64,000 nt of DNA from JAXGOI01 sp040767605 (lineage in GTDB: Bacteria > Bacillota > Dehalobacteriia > UBA4068): NCBI GenBank assembly GCA_040767605.1, contig JAXGOI010000001.1, positions 1,302,001-1,366,000 of the forward strand, given 5' to 3'. The position numbers and the translations under genes are program-made. The notes under the pieces are model-generated. The model did not search any database. It saw nothing but the letters and a program-made list of their open reading frames with translations, and was not told the origin of the DNA. Shown here piece after piece: positions 18,871-27,112 of this stretch (position 1 is the stretch's first letter; each line of letters opens with the position of its first letter).

Positions 18871-19128
18871 GTCGTGGGCGTATTCCTCCCATACAGTATC
18901 AGGAACAGGAAACTTGGATAAACGCTCCTGAATAGAGTGTTCCACTTCCACATCGCGTTGATTATATGCCTTGAACGCTTGCCATTTGTCAGGGTCGTGT
19001 TCCGGCAGATTCCGTGTCCGATGCCCGTTGGCAGCAGTGGGTTTACAGGGCGAACAGAAATAACGGATGAGTTCCTTGCCTTCGGTTAGCTTTTGTTTCT
19101 CCAAGCCCAGAACCGCACCTGCACCTTC
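18860..19128 (-). pseudogene. fragment of a phage-type family A DNA polymerase
   Basis: In a different frame from the recombinase fragment, the minus strand encodes a piece with EKQKLTEGKELIRYFC, RTRNLPEHDPDKW, YNQRDVEVE and SKFPVPDTVWEEY. These match the exonuclease-to-polymerase junction of phage and plasmid polA-like proteins as I remember them. Similarity seems to begin around 19128, before the first Met, and stops near 18865 at the junction with recombinase sequence. Both ends are missing. Confidence 0.7.
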
Positions 19129-19217
19129 AAGGGATAGGGGTAGGGGTGGCTTTTTTGCTAAAACCTGGATGCAAAATAAATACTTATTATGGGGGATAAA
19201 TACTTTTAAAAATCATA

Positions 19218-19246
19218 TTGACAATACCTCTAATTTATGTGATAAT
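19218..19246 (+). promoter_or_regulatory. strong sigma-A promoter for the ABC/grd locus
   Basis: TTGACA (19218-19223) and GATAAT (19241-19246) are separated by 17 bases. Transcription would start near 19253, giving a leader of about 365 bases before the first ABC gene. Confidence 0.7.
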
Positions 19247-19342
19247 TTGCATATAGTAATCACTGATGATTAATGTCTGATTAATAGCGATTATTAATAG
19301 CAAATAGGGTTTATGGGAGTAAGCCTTAGAGTAAGATAAAGG

Positions 19343-19448
19343 GGTTATAAAGACTATATGGGTAAAACGGATTGTTATCAATTCAGCCTTACGAGTTTGG
19401 GCACCCATTTATGGTTATAAAGACTATATGGGTAAAACGGATTGTTAT
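19343..19448 (+). repeat. 36-bp perfect direct repeat in the leader
   Basis: An identical 36-base block starting GGTTATAAAGACTATATGGG occurs at 19343-19378 and 19413-19448, 70 bases apart. Both copies are inside the untranslated leader of the ABC transporter genes. The repeated block does not match a riboswitch I recognise. Two copies could act as tandem regulator-binding sites or tandem RNA domains. Confidence 0.9.
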
Positions 19449-19469
19449 AGTAAATAATAAGAATTTAAC

Positions 19470-19559
19470 AAGTGGCGCAAAATATCAATAGCCACTTAAA
19501 TCTATTTTAATTAGCTAAATACTCTGTTTGTAACAGTGTTGGGCAAGCTGCAAACAGAG
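19470..19559 (+). promoter_or_regulatory. two hairpins in the ABC-operon leader
   Basis: AAGTGGC/GCCACTT (19470-19476 with 19491-19497) and CTCTGTTTG/CAAACAGAG (19522-19530 with 19551-19559) are perfect stems with 14- and 20-base loops. They follow the 36-bp repeats and precede the AGGAGG site. They suggest a structured regulatory leader. No known class is recognised. Confidence 0.5.
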
Positions 19560-19617
19560 AATTTATAGCTGCAATGTTTTTCTTTAAAACTATTAAATTT
19601 TTTTAGGAGGCGATCTA

Positions 19618-20769
19618 ATGGTAGGTAAAAAGGTTTCATTTCTTATGGTATTGGTTCTGTCTATTTGCCTGGTTTTGGTTGGATGTGCTGATAGTTCAGT
19701 ACAGTCTCCCGATCCGGGGGACACCTCAGATACCAACATTGAGGCTCCCGCAAAGTTAACCAAGGTTACATTTGGATTTGGCGCTGCCCAGCCGTCCCAA
19801 ACACATGCACCCTTCTATGTAGCTAAAGAATTAGGCTATTGGGATGAGGAAGGTATTGAGGCAGAATTTGAGTGGACACAAGGTTCCAGCCAGGCTATTC
19901 AGTTGCTTAGTGCCGGGCAAATCGATTTTTCTGCAGCTAACCACGATACTTTGATATTTGCTGTTCAGCAGGGTGCCGGCTTAAAAGCGGTATTTCAGGA
20001 ACATACCAAGTGTGAGTTTGTGTTTGCCATTCCTAAGGATAGCCCAATTAAAACCCTTGAAGATATAAAAGGCAAGAAGCTTGGGGTTTCCAGTCTCTCT
20101 AGCGGTTTTATTTCTTTTGCTAAGGCAGCTTTCTTTGAGGCAGGCCTGGATCCTGAGAAGGACCTCAACTTTATAGAGGTAGGGTCTGGCGCTACAGCTG
20201 CAACGGCTATTACTACCGGAGAGGTAGATGTTCTCGGTCTTTGGGAAGTAGCTTTTGCAAACCTGGAAAATACCCTGGGGTATGACTATTTCCGCTATAT
20301 CAAGGTTCCCCTTTATGACCGTCTTTCTTGTAATGCGACTATGACTTCGGATGCGTTTATTAAAAATAATCCGGAGGCCCTGGCCGGTTTTCTGCGCGGT
20401 TTGGCAAAAGGTACCTTATTTATGCAAACTAACCCGGAGGCTGCAATAGAGATATTCTTTAAGCATGTTCCGGAAGCAAAGCCGCAGGGTAAAGATGAGG
20501 CAACAATTATGAAGGAAGCTTTACATACTGCAGCATCTGAAAATGAGCAGCGCACCAATAAGAATCGTCCGCAGCAGAATCCAAATGGTCTGTGGGGATT
20601 CCTTGTTGAATCAGAATTCGTAGAAGCCCAGGATGTGCATTATAAAATGGGCTCTATAAGTGAAGTGCTGTCGGCGGATCACTATATGGATAATCAGTTT
20701 ATTGAGGCAATTAACGACTTTGATTCCGAGGCTATTATTAAGCAGGCACGGGAATTTAAGCTACAATAG
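19618..20769 (+). CDS. ABC transporter substrate-binding lipoprotein (TauA/SsuA/NMT1 family)
   Basis: The 383-residue product has a lipoprotein signal peptide ending LVGC at about residues 20-23 and a Ser/Asp/Pro-rich linker. The mature domain has the family pattern APFYVAKELGYWDEEGIEAEF, then LLSAGQIDFSAANHDT and TAITTGEVDVLGLWE. This family binds sulfonates, nitrate, pyrimidine or thiamine precursors, guanidinium and similar small charged compounds. Because the operon leads into a reductase of the glycine-reductase type, the likely cargo is that reductase's substrate. The identity of the cargo is not known. The start follows TAGGAGGCG. Confidence 0.9.
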   Translation: MVGKKVSFLMVLVLSICLVLVGCADSSVQSPDPGDTSDTNIEAPAKLTKVTFGFGAAQPSQTHAPFYVAKELGYWDEEGIEAEFEWTQGSSQAIQLLSAGQIDFSAANHDTLIFAVQQGAGLKAVFQEHTKCEFVFAIPKDSPIKTLEDIKGKKLGVSSLSSGFISFAKAAFFEAGLDPEKDLNFIEVGSGATAATAITTGEVDVLGLWEVAFANLENTLGYDYFRYIKVPLYDRLSCNATMTSDAFIKNNPEALAGFLRGLAKGTLFMQTNPEAAIEIFFKHVPEAKPQGKDEATIMKEALHTAASENEQRTNKNRPQQNPNGLWGFLVESEFVEAQDVHYKMGSISEVLSADHYMDNQFIEAINDFDSEAIIKQAREFKLQ

Positions 20770-20780
20770 TTAAAAATCCC

Positions 20781-20829
20781 ATTGTACGCTGCCTGCCGGA
20801 TATTTATTAGCTGACAGGCAGCGTGCAAT
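20781..20829 (+). promoter_or_regulatory. long hairpin between binding protein and ATPase genes
   Basis: A 15-bp stem (20781-20795 with 20815-20829, one G-T wobble) closes a 19-base loop and has no T-tract. In ABC operons such hairpins often stabilise the upstream mRNA so that binding protein is made in excess. Confidence 0.6.
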
Positions 20830-20864
20830 AAATACCGTTGCAGATAGATAGGGGGCCGTAAGTA

Positions 20865-21629
20865 ATGCTATTTGAAGTTAAGCACCTGAATAAAACCTAT
20901 ACTACCAGAAAAGGCGAGAAGGTTAAAGCTTTATCCGATCTTTCCTTTTCGGTAGCGGAGAAGGAGTTTGTTTCCATAGTTGGGCCAAGCGGATGCGGTA
21001 AGAGTACCCTGCTAAAGATTCTCTCAGGGATTCTAAGCCGTGATAACGGAGAGGTTTTGTTGTCTGGAGATAATGTAACCGCTCCCCGTCCGGATATTGG
21101 AATGGTTTTCCAAGATGCTGTGCTTTTGCCTTGGCGGACTATATTGCAAAACGTTTTATTACCTATTGAGGTGCGCAAGCTTAACCAAAACCTATATCGT
21201 ACAAGAGCCATGGAGCTCCTTAATTTAGTAGGGTTAAGCGGATTTGAGCATAAATATCCCAATGAACTATCAGGGGGTATGCAGCAGCGAGCAGCAATTT
21301 GCCGTGCCCTGGTTGCCGATCCGGCGATTTTATTTATGGATGAGCCCTTTGGCGCTCTTGATGCCATGACACGGGAATATATGAATGTAGAGTTGTTAAG
21401 GATTTGGCAGGCTTCCGGTAAAACAATTTTATTTGTTACCCATAGTATCCCTGAGGCGGTGTTCCTTTCCGACCGAGTTATCGTCCTCAGCGAAAGACCC
21501 GGTACAGTTAGTGATGAAATTATAATTGATCTTCCGCGACCACGCTCCCTTGCAGACATGAATACCGACCGCTTCGGCACTTTTGTAAGCCAGCTGCGTA
21601 AGTATTTCTCCGAAGGGGGGATTTATTAA
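20865..21629 (+). CDS. ABC transporter ATP-binding protein (TauB/SsuB type)
   Basis: The 254-residue ATPase has Walker A GPSGCGKST at about residues 39-47, a Q-loop in GMVFQDAVLLPW, the signature ELSGGMQQR and Walker B ILFMDEPFGALD, with a switch His in VTHSIPEAV. The arrangement is typical of nitrate/taurine/sulfonate importers. Its stop codon abuts the start of the first permease. Confidence 0.93.
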   Translation: MLFEVKHLNKTYTTRKGEKVKALSDLSFSVAEKEFVSIVGPSGCGKSTLLKILSGILSRDNGEVLLSGDNVTAPRPDIGMVFQDAVLLPWRTILQNVLLPIEVRKLNQNLYRTRAMELLNLVGLSGFEHKYPNELSGGMQQRAAICRALVADPAILFMDEPFGALDAMTREYMNVELLRIWQASGKTILFVTHSIPEAVFLSDRVIVLSERPGTVSDEIIIDLPRPRSLADMNTDRFGTFVSQLRKYFSEGGIY

Positions 21630-22424
21630 ATGCTAAGCAAGAGGGATTGTTTTGGGAATTTGCGGGATCACCCGGAACGAGTCAGTATCCCCGTATTTGG
21701 CATAGGCATTATTTTGTTATGGGAATCCTTGGTGCGGATTTTTAATATACCAATATATTTATTACCCGGACCTATGGCTATAGCCAAGGTACTGTGGAAC
21801 TTACTTTCCAGTGGGGTGGCTTTTAAGCATCTTCTTATTACTGCGCAGGAGGCAATAATAGGCTATGTTATAGCAATTATTACCGGCCTTACCCTAGGAA
21901 CCCTAATTGTGCAGGTAAAAATTTTGGAAAAAACATTTAAGCCGTACCTGATTGCCTTTGGAGCCATCCCCAAAATTGCTTTAGCGCCGCTTTTTATCGT
22001 TTGGTTTGGTTTTGGCATTACTTCAAAAATTGCAACTTCAGCATTAGTAGCCTTTTTCCCATTGTTAATTAACACTATTAATGGCTTAAACTCCGCAGAT
22101 GCATTAAAGTTGGAGCTGTTTAAATCCCTTGGAGCCAGCCGTTGGCAGGTATTTAAAATGCTTAAGGTTCCCAATGCCATGCCATACCTTTTTGCTGGAT
22201 TGGATATTGGGGCTGTGTTTAGTGTTTCCGGCGCAATTGTAGGAGAATTTGTTGGGTCTCAAGGCGGTCTTGGGCATTTGGCCTTGAGAATGCAATATGA
22301 GTTTAATATTCCGGGATATTTTGCTGTAATGCTTGTTATAGTGCCTCTGGGGCTTCTTATGCACCTGCTGGTAACAACTACCCAAAAACGCGTAGTTTTC
22401 TGGCTTGATACTACGAATAGATAG
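21630..22424 (+). CDS. ABC transporter permease (TauC/SsuC type), copy 1
   Basis: The 264-residue membrane protein has about six helices and the EAA loop with SLGASRWQVFKMLKVPNAMP, which docks on the ATPase. The ATG immediately follows the ATPase stop codon, so translation is coupled. A second, clearly paralogous permease follows, so the channel is probably a heterodimer. Confidence 0.9.
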   Translation: MLSKRDCFGNLRDHPERVSIPVFGIGIILLWESLVRIFNIPIYLLPGPMAIAKVLWNLLSSGVAFKHLLITAQEAIIGYVIAIITGLTLGTLIVQVKILEKTFKPYLIAFGAIPKIALAPLFIVWFGFGITSKIATSALVAFFPLLINTINGLNSADALKLELFKSLGASRWQVFKMLKVPNAMPYLFAGLDIGAVFSVSGAIVGEFVGSQGGLGHLALRMQYEFNIPGYFAVMLVIVPLGLLMHLLVTTTQKRVVFWLDTTNR

Positions 22425-22490
22425 TATGACAGTAGGCTGAATTTATCCTATATGCGTGTTACCAAAAACATTTTGAAAGGTTGAGATCAT

Positions 22491-23315
22491 ATGTTTAGCA
22501 GGGGAGACCCAAATAGCAAACAGCAGAAAAGCTGCGGATTTTTACGCAGACGTCCCGAAATTATTACAATACCCCTTTCTTTGATAATTCTTTTTGGCAT
22601 ATGGGAGATTATTTGCAAATCTTTTAATATCCCCACTTATATTCTTCCGGCGCCATCGCTTATTGGGAAAGCTTTTATTGCAGGGATAAAAACAGGTATT
22701 TATAATCATCATACCTTTGTTACTTTAAAGGAAATTTTATTAGGTTTTGGCATAGCGGTTTTTCTAGGTTTATTTTTCGGAGGTTTAGTGGCTCAATGGC
22801 GGCTTGCGGAAAAAACGATTTACCCCTATTTGGTGGCAATTGAAACCATCCCCAAAATAGCCCTGGCACCGATTATGATTGTGTGGATGGGGGTTGGGAT
22901 TGTATCTAAGGTGGCCATTGCCGGCCTGGTAGCCTTTTTCCCCATATTGGTAAACACAATCCAGGGGCTTGTGTTGATAGACGAAAACAGGATGGATTTA
23001 ATGCGCTCTTTAGGCGCCAACAAATGGCAGATCTTTTGGAAGCTTAGGGTTCCCAGCGCCCTGCCGCTAATTTTTACTGGATTAGATACGGCATCGGTAT
23101 TATGTGTTCTGGGAGCAATCACAGGTGAATTTGTGGGTTCCCGTGCCGGGCTTGGAAGCTTGATTCTCCATTACCAGTTTATGTTGGAGATACCATCCTT
23201 CTTTGGTGTCGTGATTATACTTGCGGCTATCGGTCTGATTTTTCATGGTATCATACGACTTTTACAGAAAAAAATTGTTTTTTGGGTTAATCTGGATCAT
23301 ATTGATTCCGTTTAA
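22491..23315 (+). CDS. ABC transporter permease (TauC/SsuC type), copy 2
   Basis: The 274-residue paralogue of the preceding permease has matching segments: IPTYILPAPSLIGKA, TIPKIALAPIMIVWMG, and the EAA loop SLGANKWQIFWKLRVPSALP. Most NitT/TauT importers use one permease as a homodimer, so two consecutive non-identical copies point to a heterodimeric channel. It is followed 79 bases later by the GrdE-like gene, linking uptake to reductive cleavage. Confidence 0.9.
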   Translation: MFSRGDPNSKQQKSCGFLRRRPEIITIPLSLIILFGIWEIICKSFNIPTYILPAPSLIGKAFIAGIKTGIYNHHTFVTLKEILLGFGIAVFLGLFFGGLVAQWRLAEKTIYPYLVAIETIPKIALAPIMIVWMGVGIVSKVAIAGLVAFFPILVNTIQGLVLIDENRMDLMRSLGANKWQIFWKLRVPSALPLIFTGLDTASVLCVLGAITGEFVGSRAGLGSLILHYQFMLEIPSFFGVVIILAAIGLIFHGIIRLLQKKIVFWVNLDHIDSV

Positions 23316-23394
23316 TTTATATGGGCTGCAGCTGTATATATAATTTTCAATGGGATTCCAACAAATATTAAGTAAAGCAAGGGAGTTTGATTCA

Positions 23395-24693
23395 ATGAAA
23401 AAACTGGAGATAGGCAATTTTTATGTAAAGGATATTGTGTTTGGTGAAAAAACCGCATTTAAAAACGGTGTGCTTACAGTTAACAAAGAAGAGGCAATGG
23501 CAAGTGTGGATCCGGACGGGGTGTTAAAAAACATAGAATTATATATTGTGCGCCCCGGAGACAGCACGCGTATTTTACCCTGCAAGTCCGCAATAGAGCC
23601 TCGCTTCCGCCCCGACGGGCGCTGCACTTTCCCCGGTTTTACCGGGCCCGTATCAAGCTGCGGGGACGGCGTAATTTATGCAATGAAAGGCATGAGCGTT
23701 ATTTGCTGCGGCAAGTATGCGATTTCGTCTGACGGATTAATCGATATGAGCGGCCCGGCGGCGGAGCATAGCATTTTTTCTCAAATGGTAAACCTTGTAG
23801 TATATACTGAGAAAGTAAATGCCATAGACCTCGACGAGGCCTTCAGATATGAAAACGACCAAAAAAAGGCCGCGCATAATCTGGCCGATTATTTGGCTCA
23901 AACCCTGGCTAATCAAGAGCCTGAAGATTGGGAATGCTATGAACTGGAACCGGGCGCTGCCGAGGCGGAGAAAAAGGGTTTACCTAAAGTTGCATACCTT
24001 TATACCGCCGAGAGCCAGTATCCCCCCGGCTGTTGTGATACAATTTTAGGCGGCGACAGCTTGAATATGCTGCCGGTTCTGGTGCATCCCAATGCAATGT
24101 TAGACGGCCAGCTTGTGAGTATGACAGGCCTTATGGGGGATTCTTTTATAACATATGGTTTCCAGAATAATCCTATTGTTAAGCGCCTGTATCAGGAGCA
24201 TGGCAAAACAGTTAATTTTATGGGTGTAATTGTTTGCCCCTCTGATGCCTCTCATGAGGTTAAACTTCGTGTTAAGGTTTGCGCCGGCGAAATGGCATCC
24301 ATGCTTAAGCTGGATGGGGCCATTGTGGCCAGCCAGGCGGGGGGCAGTAACTTTGATGTAGACTTTTTCTTCCTCCTGGCCGAGTTGGAAGACCGCGGCA
24401 TTAAGACTGTCGGCTTTACGGGAGAGCATAATGGGAAATCCATGCTGGACCCCAAGGGTAATGCCATTGTTGTAGGCGGCGATTCAGGCATGATTATTGA
24501 ATTGCCCCCAATGGATTTGGTTATCGGGGATATTGATTCCGTGGTGAGGGATTTCTATTACGGGGCCTGGTCGGTTCATGATGAATACGGCCCCAGCCTG
24601 CGCCCGGACGGTTCTTTAATTGTTAACGGCTGTATGATTGCCGATTGTACTAATAATAATGGGTTTACCACAAAAACTGTAAAGAATTTCTAA
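23395..24693 (+). CDS. GrdE/GrdG/GrdI-like protein B proprotein of a glycine-reductase-type complex
   Basis: The product has 432 residues from the ATG at 23395, which follows AAGGGAG; an upstream in-frame ATG at 23350 lacks a site. The N-terminus (LEIGNFYVKDIVFGEKT...GVLTVNKEE) and the central LPKVAYLY, with NNPIV and LYQEHGK, match the alpha/beta proprotein of glycine, sarcosine or betaine reductase component B. In characterised members, cleavage before a Cys in an SGNC-type motif near residue 245 creates a pyruvoyl group. Here that stretch reads VSMTGLMGD (residues 241-249), with Gly at the expected Cys. An unusual CC pair lies at 213-214. Substrate specificity is therefore uncertain, and I give no gene symbol. 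Confidence 0.85.
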   Translation: MKKLEIGNFYVKDIVFGEKTAFKNGVLTVNKEEAMASVDPDGVLKNIELYIVRPGDSTRILPCKSAIEPRFRPDGRCTFPGFTGPVSSCGDGVIYAMKGMSVICCGKYAISSDGLIDMSGPAAEHSIFSQMVNLVVYTEKVNAIDLDEAFRYENDQKKAAHNLADYLAQTLANQEPEDWECYELEPGAAEAEKKGLPKVAYLYTAESQYPPGCCDTILGGDSLNMLPVLVHPNAMLDGQLVSMTGLMGDSFITYGFQNNPIVKRLYQEHGKTVNFMGVIVCPSDASHEVKLRVKVCAGEMASMLKLDGAIVASQAGGSNFDVDFFFLLAELEDRGIKTVGFTGEHNGKSMLDPKGNAIVVGGDSGMIIELPPMDLVIGDIDSVVRDFYYGAWSVHDEYGPSLRPDGSLIVNGCMIADCTNNNGFTTKTVKNF

Positions 24694-24724
24694 ATTATTA
24701 AGACAAGTCAGGGGAGGTAGCTAA

Positions 24725-26032
24725 ATGAAGAAAATGAAGAAAGCGATTTATTATATCAATCAATTCTTTGGCGGTGTGGGGGGAGAAGGCGAGGCAGATT
24801 TTGAGCCTATCATTAAAGAAGGCCCGGTGGGGCCGGGTTTGGCCCTTCAGGCAGCTTTAAAAGGCGTTGAAATTACTCATACCGTGATTTGCGGGGATAA
24901 CTTCATGGCTGTACATAAGGATGAAGCACTCAAGCGCATAACCGGGTTTTTAGAGGGTAAGGAAATTGATCTTTTCCTGGCCGGACCGGCCTTCCGCGCC
25001 GGGCGCTATGGCGTTAGCTGCGGAGGAATGTGCAAATTCGCTTATGAAACATATAATGTTCCGGCCATTACAAGTATGCATGAAGAAAACCCCGGGGTAG
25101 AGGTATACCGGGAAAGCCCCTTTTATATCCTCAAAGGCAGCGCCGGGGCCGCTAAGATGCGCCAGGATATAGCAGCTATAGCAGCTTTTGCTAATAAAAT
25201 TATTGCCGGAGAAGAGATTTTGTGGGCAGAGGCCGAAGGGTATTTCTCCCGGGGCATCAGGCGGGAAGTATTTGGAGATAAAATTGCCGCAGACCGGGCG
25301 GTAAATATGCTTTTAACCAAGCTTGCCGGCGAGCCCTTTGAAACAGAATATAAAATTGAAGAGCGGGATAATGTAGTACCGGCTAACCCCATTGCCGATC
25401 TGAAAAAAGCCAAAGTGGCCCTTGTAAATACCGGGAGCCTGGTTCCTGTGGGCAATCCCGACCGTATGCCGACGGGTACGGCCTCTATTTGGAAGGCTTA
25501 TGATATTTCTAAGCTTGAGGCCTTTAAGCCGGGAGAGTTTTACAGTGTGCATGCCGGTATTAATACAAATAATATTAATGATAATCCGGAGATTCTGCTG
25601 CCTTTAGCCCCCCTTAGAAAACTGGAAAAAGCAGGGGAACTCGGCGCGGTTCATCCTTACTTATATACAACAACCGGCAACCTTACCTCATTAAAGGATT
25701 CCATCCGGATGGGGCAGGAAATTGCCCAAGCGCTGAAATCTGAAAATGTAGACGGCGCTATTATGGTCAGTACCTGAGGCAGCTGTACTCGTTGCGGCGC
25801 AACGATGGTAAAAGAAATAGAAAAAGCCGGCCTCCCAATTGTGCATATTACGGCCATGACTCCCATTGCTCAGGTTACAGGCAGCAATCGTATTATCCAG
25901 GGAATTACCATTAATAACCCTTGCAGTGATATGACGCTCCCTGACGATGAGCAGGAAAAGCTGCAGGAAAAATTCATAGACCGCGCCCTTAAGGCAATTT
26001 CAACAGAGATTAAGGGGCAGGCGTTCTTTTAA
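24725..26032 (+). CDS. Selenoprotein GrdB/GrdF/GrdH-like, substrate-specific component B (in-frame UGA)
   Basis: The product has 435 residues if the TGA at 25775-25777 is read as selenocysteine 351. The context is STUGSCTRCGATMVKEIE, the conserved UxxCxxC motif of this family, and homology continues unbroken after the TGA to GQAFF. The ATG at 24725 follows GGGGAGG by 7 bases. The N-terminal YYINQFFGG and ENPGVEVYRESP are family-like. Other stretches diverge from the glycine enzyme as I remember it: SVHAGINTNNINDNPE replaces the GGYD-containing segment, and NNPCSD replaces PHPLG. It pairs with the GrdE-like protein to bind and activate the substrate amine. Confidence 0.88.
25775..25805 (+). 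promoter_or_regulatory. bacterial SECIS-like hairpin after the GrdB-like UGA
   Basis: Right after the TGA, TCGTTGC (25789-25795) pairs perfectly with GCAACGA (25799-25805) around a GGC loop. A hairpin about 11 bases behind UGA is where SelB binds in bacterial selenoprotein mRNAs. The stem also encodes the conserved Cys-Gly-Ala, so its sequence is constrained twice. Confidence 0.65.
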
Positions 26033-26120
26033 TAGGCTTAATTAAACTAAATAAAGTTAATTAGATTAAAGAGAGTTAATTAAATTAAACAAAACTAATT
26101 CCCGTATTAGCGGCCTGGGG

Positions 26121-27068
26121 GTGGCATCTGTAAACAGAATATATGATGTAATAATTATCGGAGCAGGCCCCGCCGGTTTGGCGGCGGCATTATATGCCGG
26201 CCGTTCCCGAATGGATACTTTAATTATTGAGAAGGAAAAGGAAGGCGGCCAAATTGTTATAACCAGCGAAATCGAAAATTACCCCGGCAGTATCGAAAAT
26301 GAGACCGGCCCCAGCCTTATTGGGCGCATGGTTAAACAAGCCGCAAATTTCGGCGCTGAAAAGGTTTACGATACAATTACTGAGGTAAATCTGGAGGAGG
26401 GAGTAAAAACCCTTAAAGGGCAAAGGGGCGAATATCAAGGTAAAACAGTGATAATCGCCACCGGCGCCTACCCCCGGCAAATAGGCTGCCCCGGTGAGCA
26501 AAGCTTAATAGGTAAAGGGGTTTCCTACTGCGCCACCTGCGACGCCGCTTTTTTTGAGGATTTTGAGGTTTATGTTGTAGGCGGCGGCGATGCGGCGGTA
26601 GAGGAAGCGATTTATTTAAGTAATTTTGCCCGCAAAGTAACAATTATTCACCGCAGAGACGAGCTGCGGGCAGCTAAATCCATTCAGAAAAAGGCTTTTG
26701 CCAATCCTAAACTGGATTTTATGTGGGATAGTGTTGTACTTGAGCTTAAAGGGGAAAGCCTTTTAAACTCTATGATAGTACAAAGCACTAAAACCGGGGA
26801 AAAAAGAGAAATCTTTGCGGATGAAGAAGACGGAGCTTTTGGTATTTTTGTGTTTATCGGCTTTACCCCCCATACAGATATTTTTAAAGGTAAATTGGAA
26901 ATGGAGGCTAATTATATTAAAGCCGATGAGAATATGAGAACCAGCCTGCCCGGTGTTTTTGCAGCCGGAGATGTAAGGGCTAAATCTTTACGCCAAGTGG
27001 TTACCGCGGCGGCGGACGGCGCCATTGCCGCAAACCAGGCCGAAAAATATTTGGCCGGGCTGGAATAA
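26121..27068 (+). CDS. trxB: Thioredoxin reductase of the grd system
   Basis: The 315-residue flavoprotein has FAD motif IIGAGPAGLAAALYAGR, redox CATC in SYCATCDAAFF, NADPH-binding GGGDAAVEEA and HRRDELRA, and C-terminal FAD motif GVFAAGDVR. It passes electrons from NADPH to the thioredoxin encoded next, which reduces selenoprotein A. The GTG start at 26121 is chosen because upstream frames are short; the ribosome-binding site (GGGG directly before it) is poor, so the start is uncertain. Confidence 0.92.
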   Translation: MASVNRIYDVIIIGAGPAGLAAALYAGRSRMDTLIIEKEKEGGQIVITSEIENYPGSIENETGPSLIGRMVKQAANFGAEKVYDTITEVNLEEGVKTLKGQRGEYQGKTVIIATGAYPRQIGCPGEQSLIGKGVSYCATCDAAFFEDFEVYVVGGGDAAVEEAIYLSNFARKVTIIHRRDELRAAKSIQKKAFANPKLDFMWDSVVLELKGESLLNSMIVQSTKTGEKREIFADEEDGAFGIFVFIGFTPHTDIFKGKLEMEANYIKADENMRTSLPGVFAAGDVRAKSLRQVVTAAADGAIAANQAEKYLAGLE

Positions 27069-27112
27069 ATGCCAAAGAAAGGCGAATTATTAATATTGCG
27101 AGGTGCCAATTA

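Noticed and set aside
19250..19617. glycine or guanidine riboswitch in the ABC leader
   Set aside because: The tandem layout and transporter type suggested it, but the conserved core sequences of these classes are not visible.
25775..25777. TGA splitting the GrdB-like gene, read as a nonsense mutation
   Set aside because: The flanking UGSCTRC motif, the hairpin after it and the linked selA/selB/tRNA-Sec genes show it is a selenocysteine codon.
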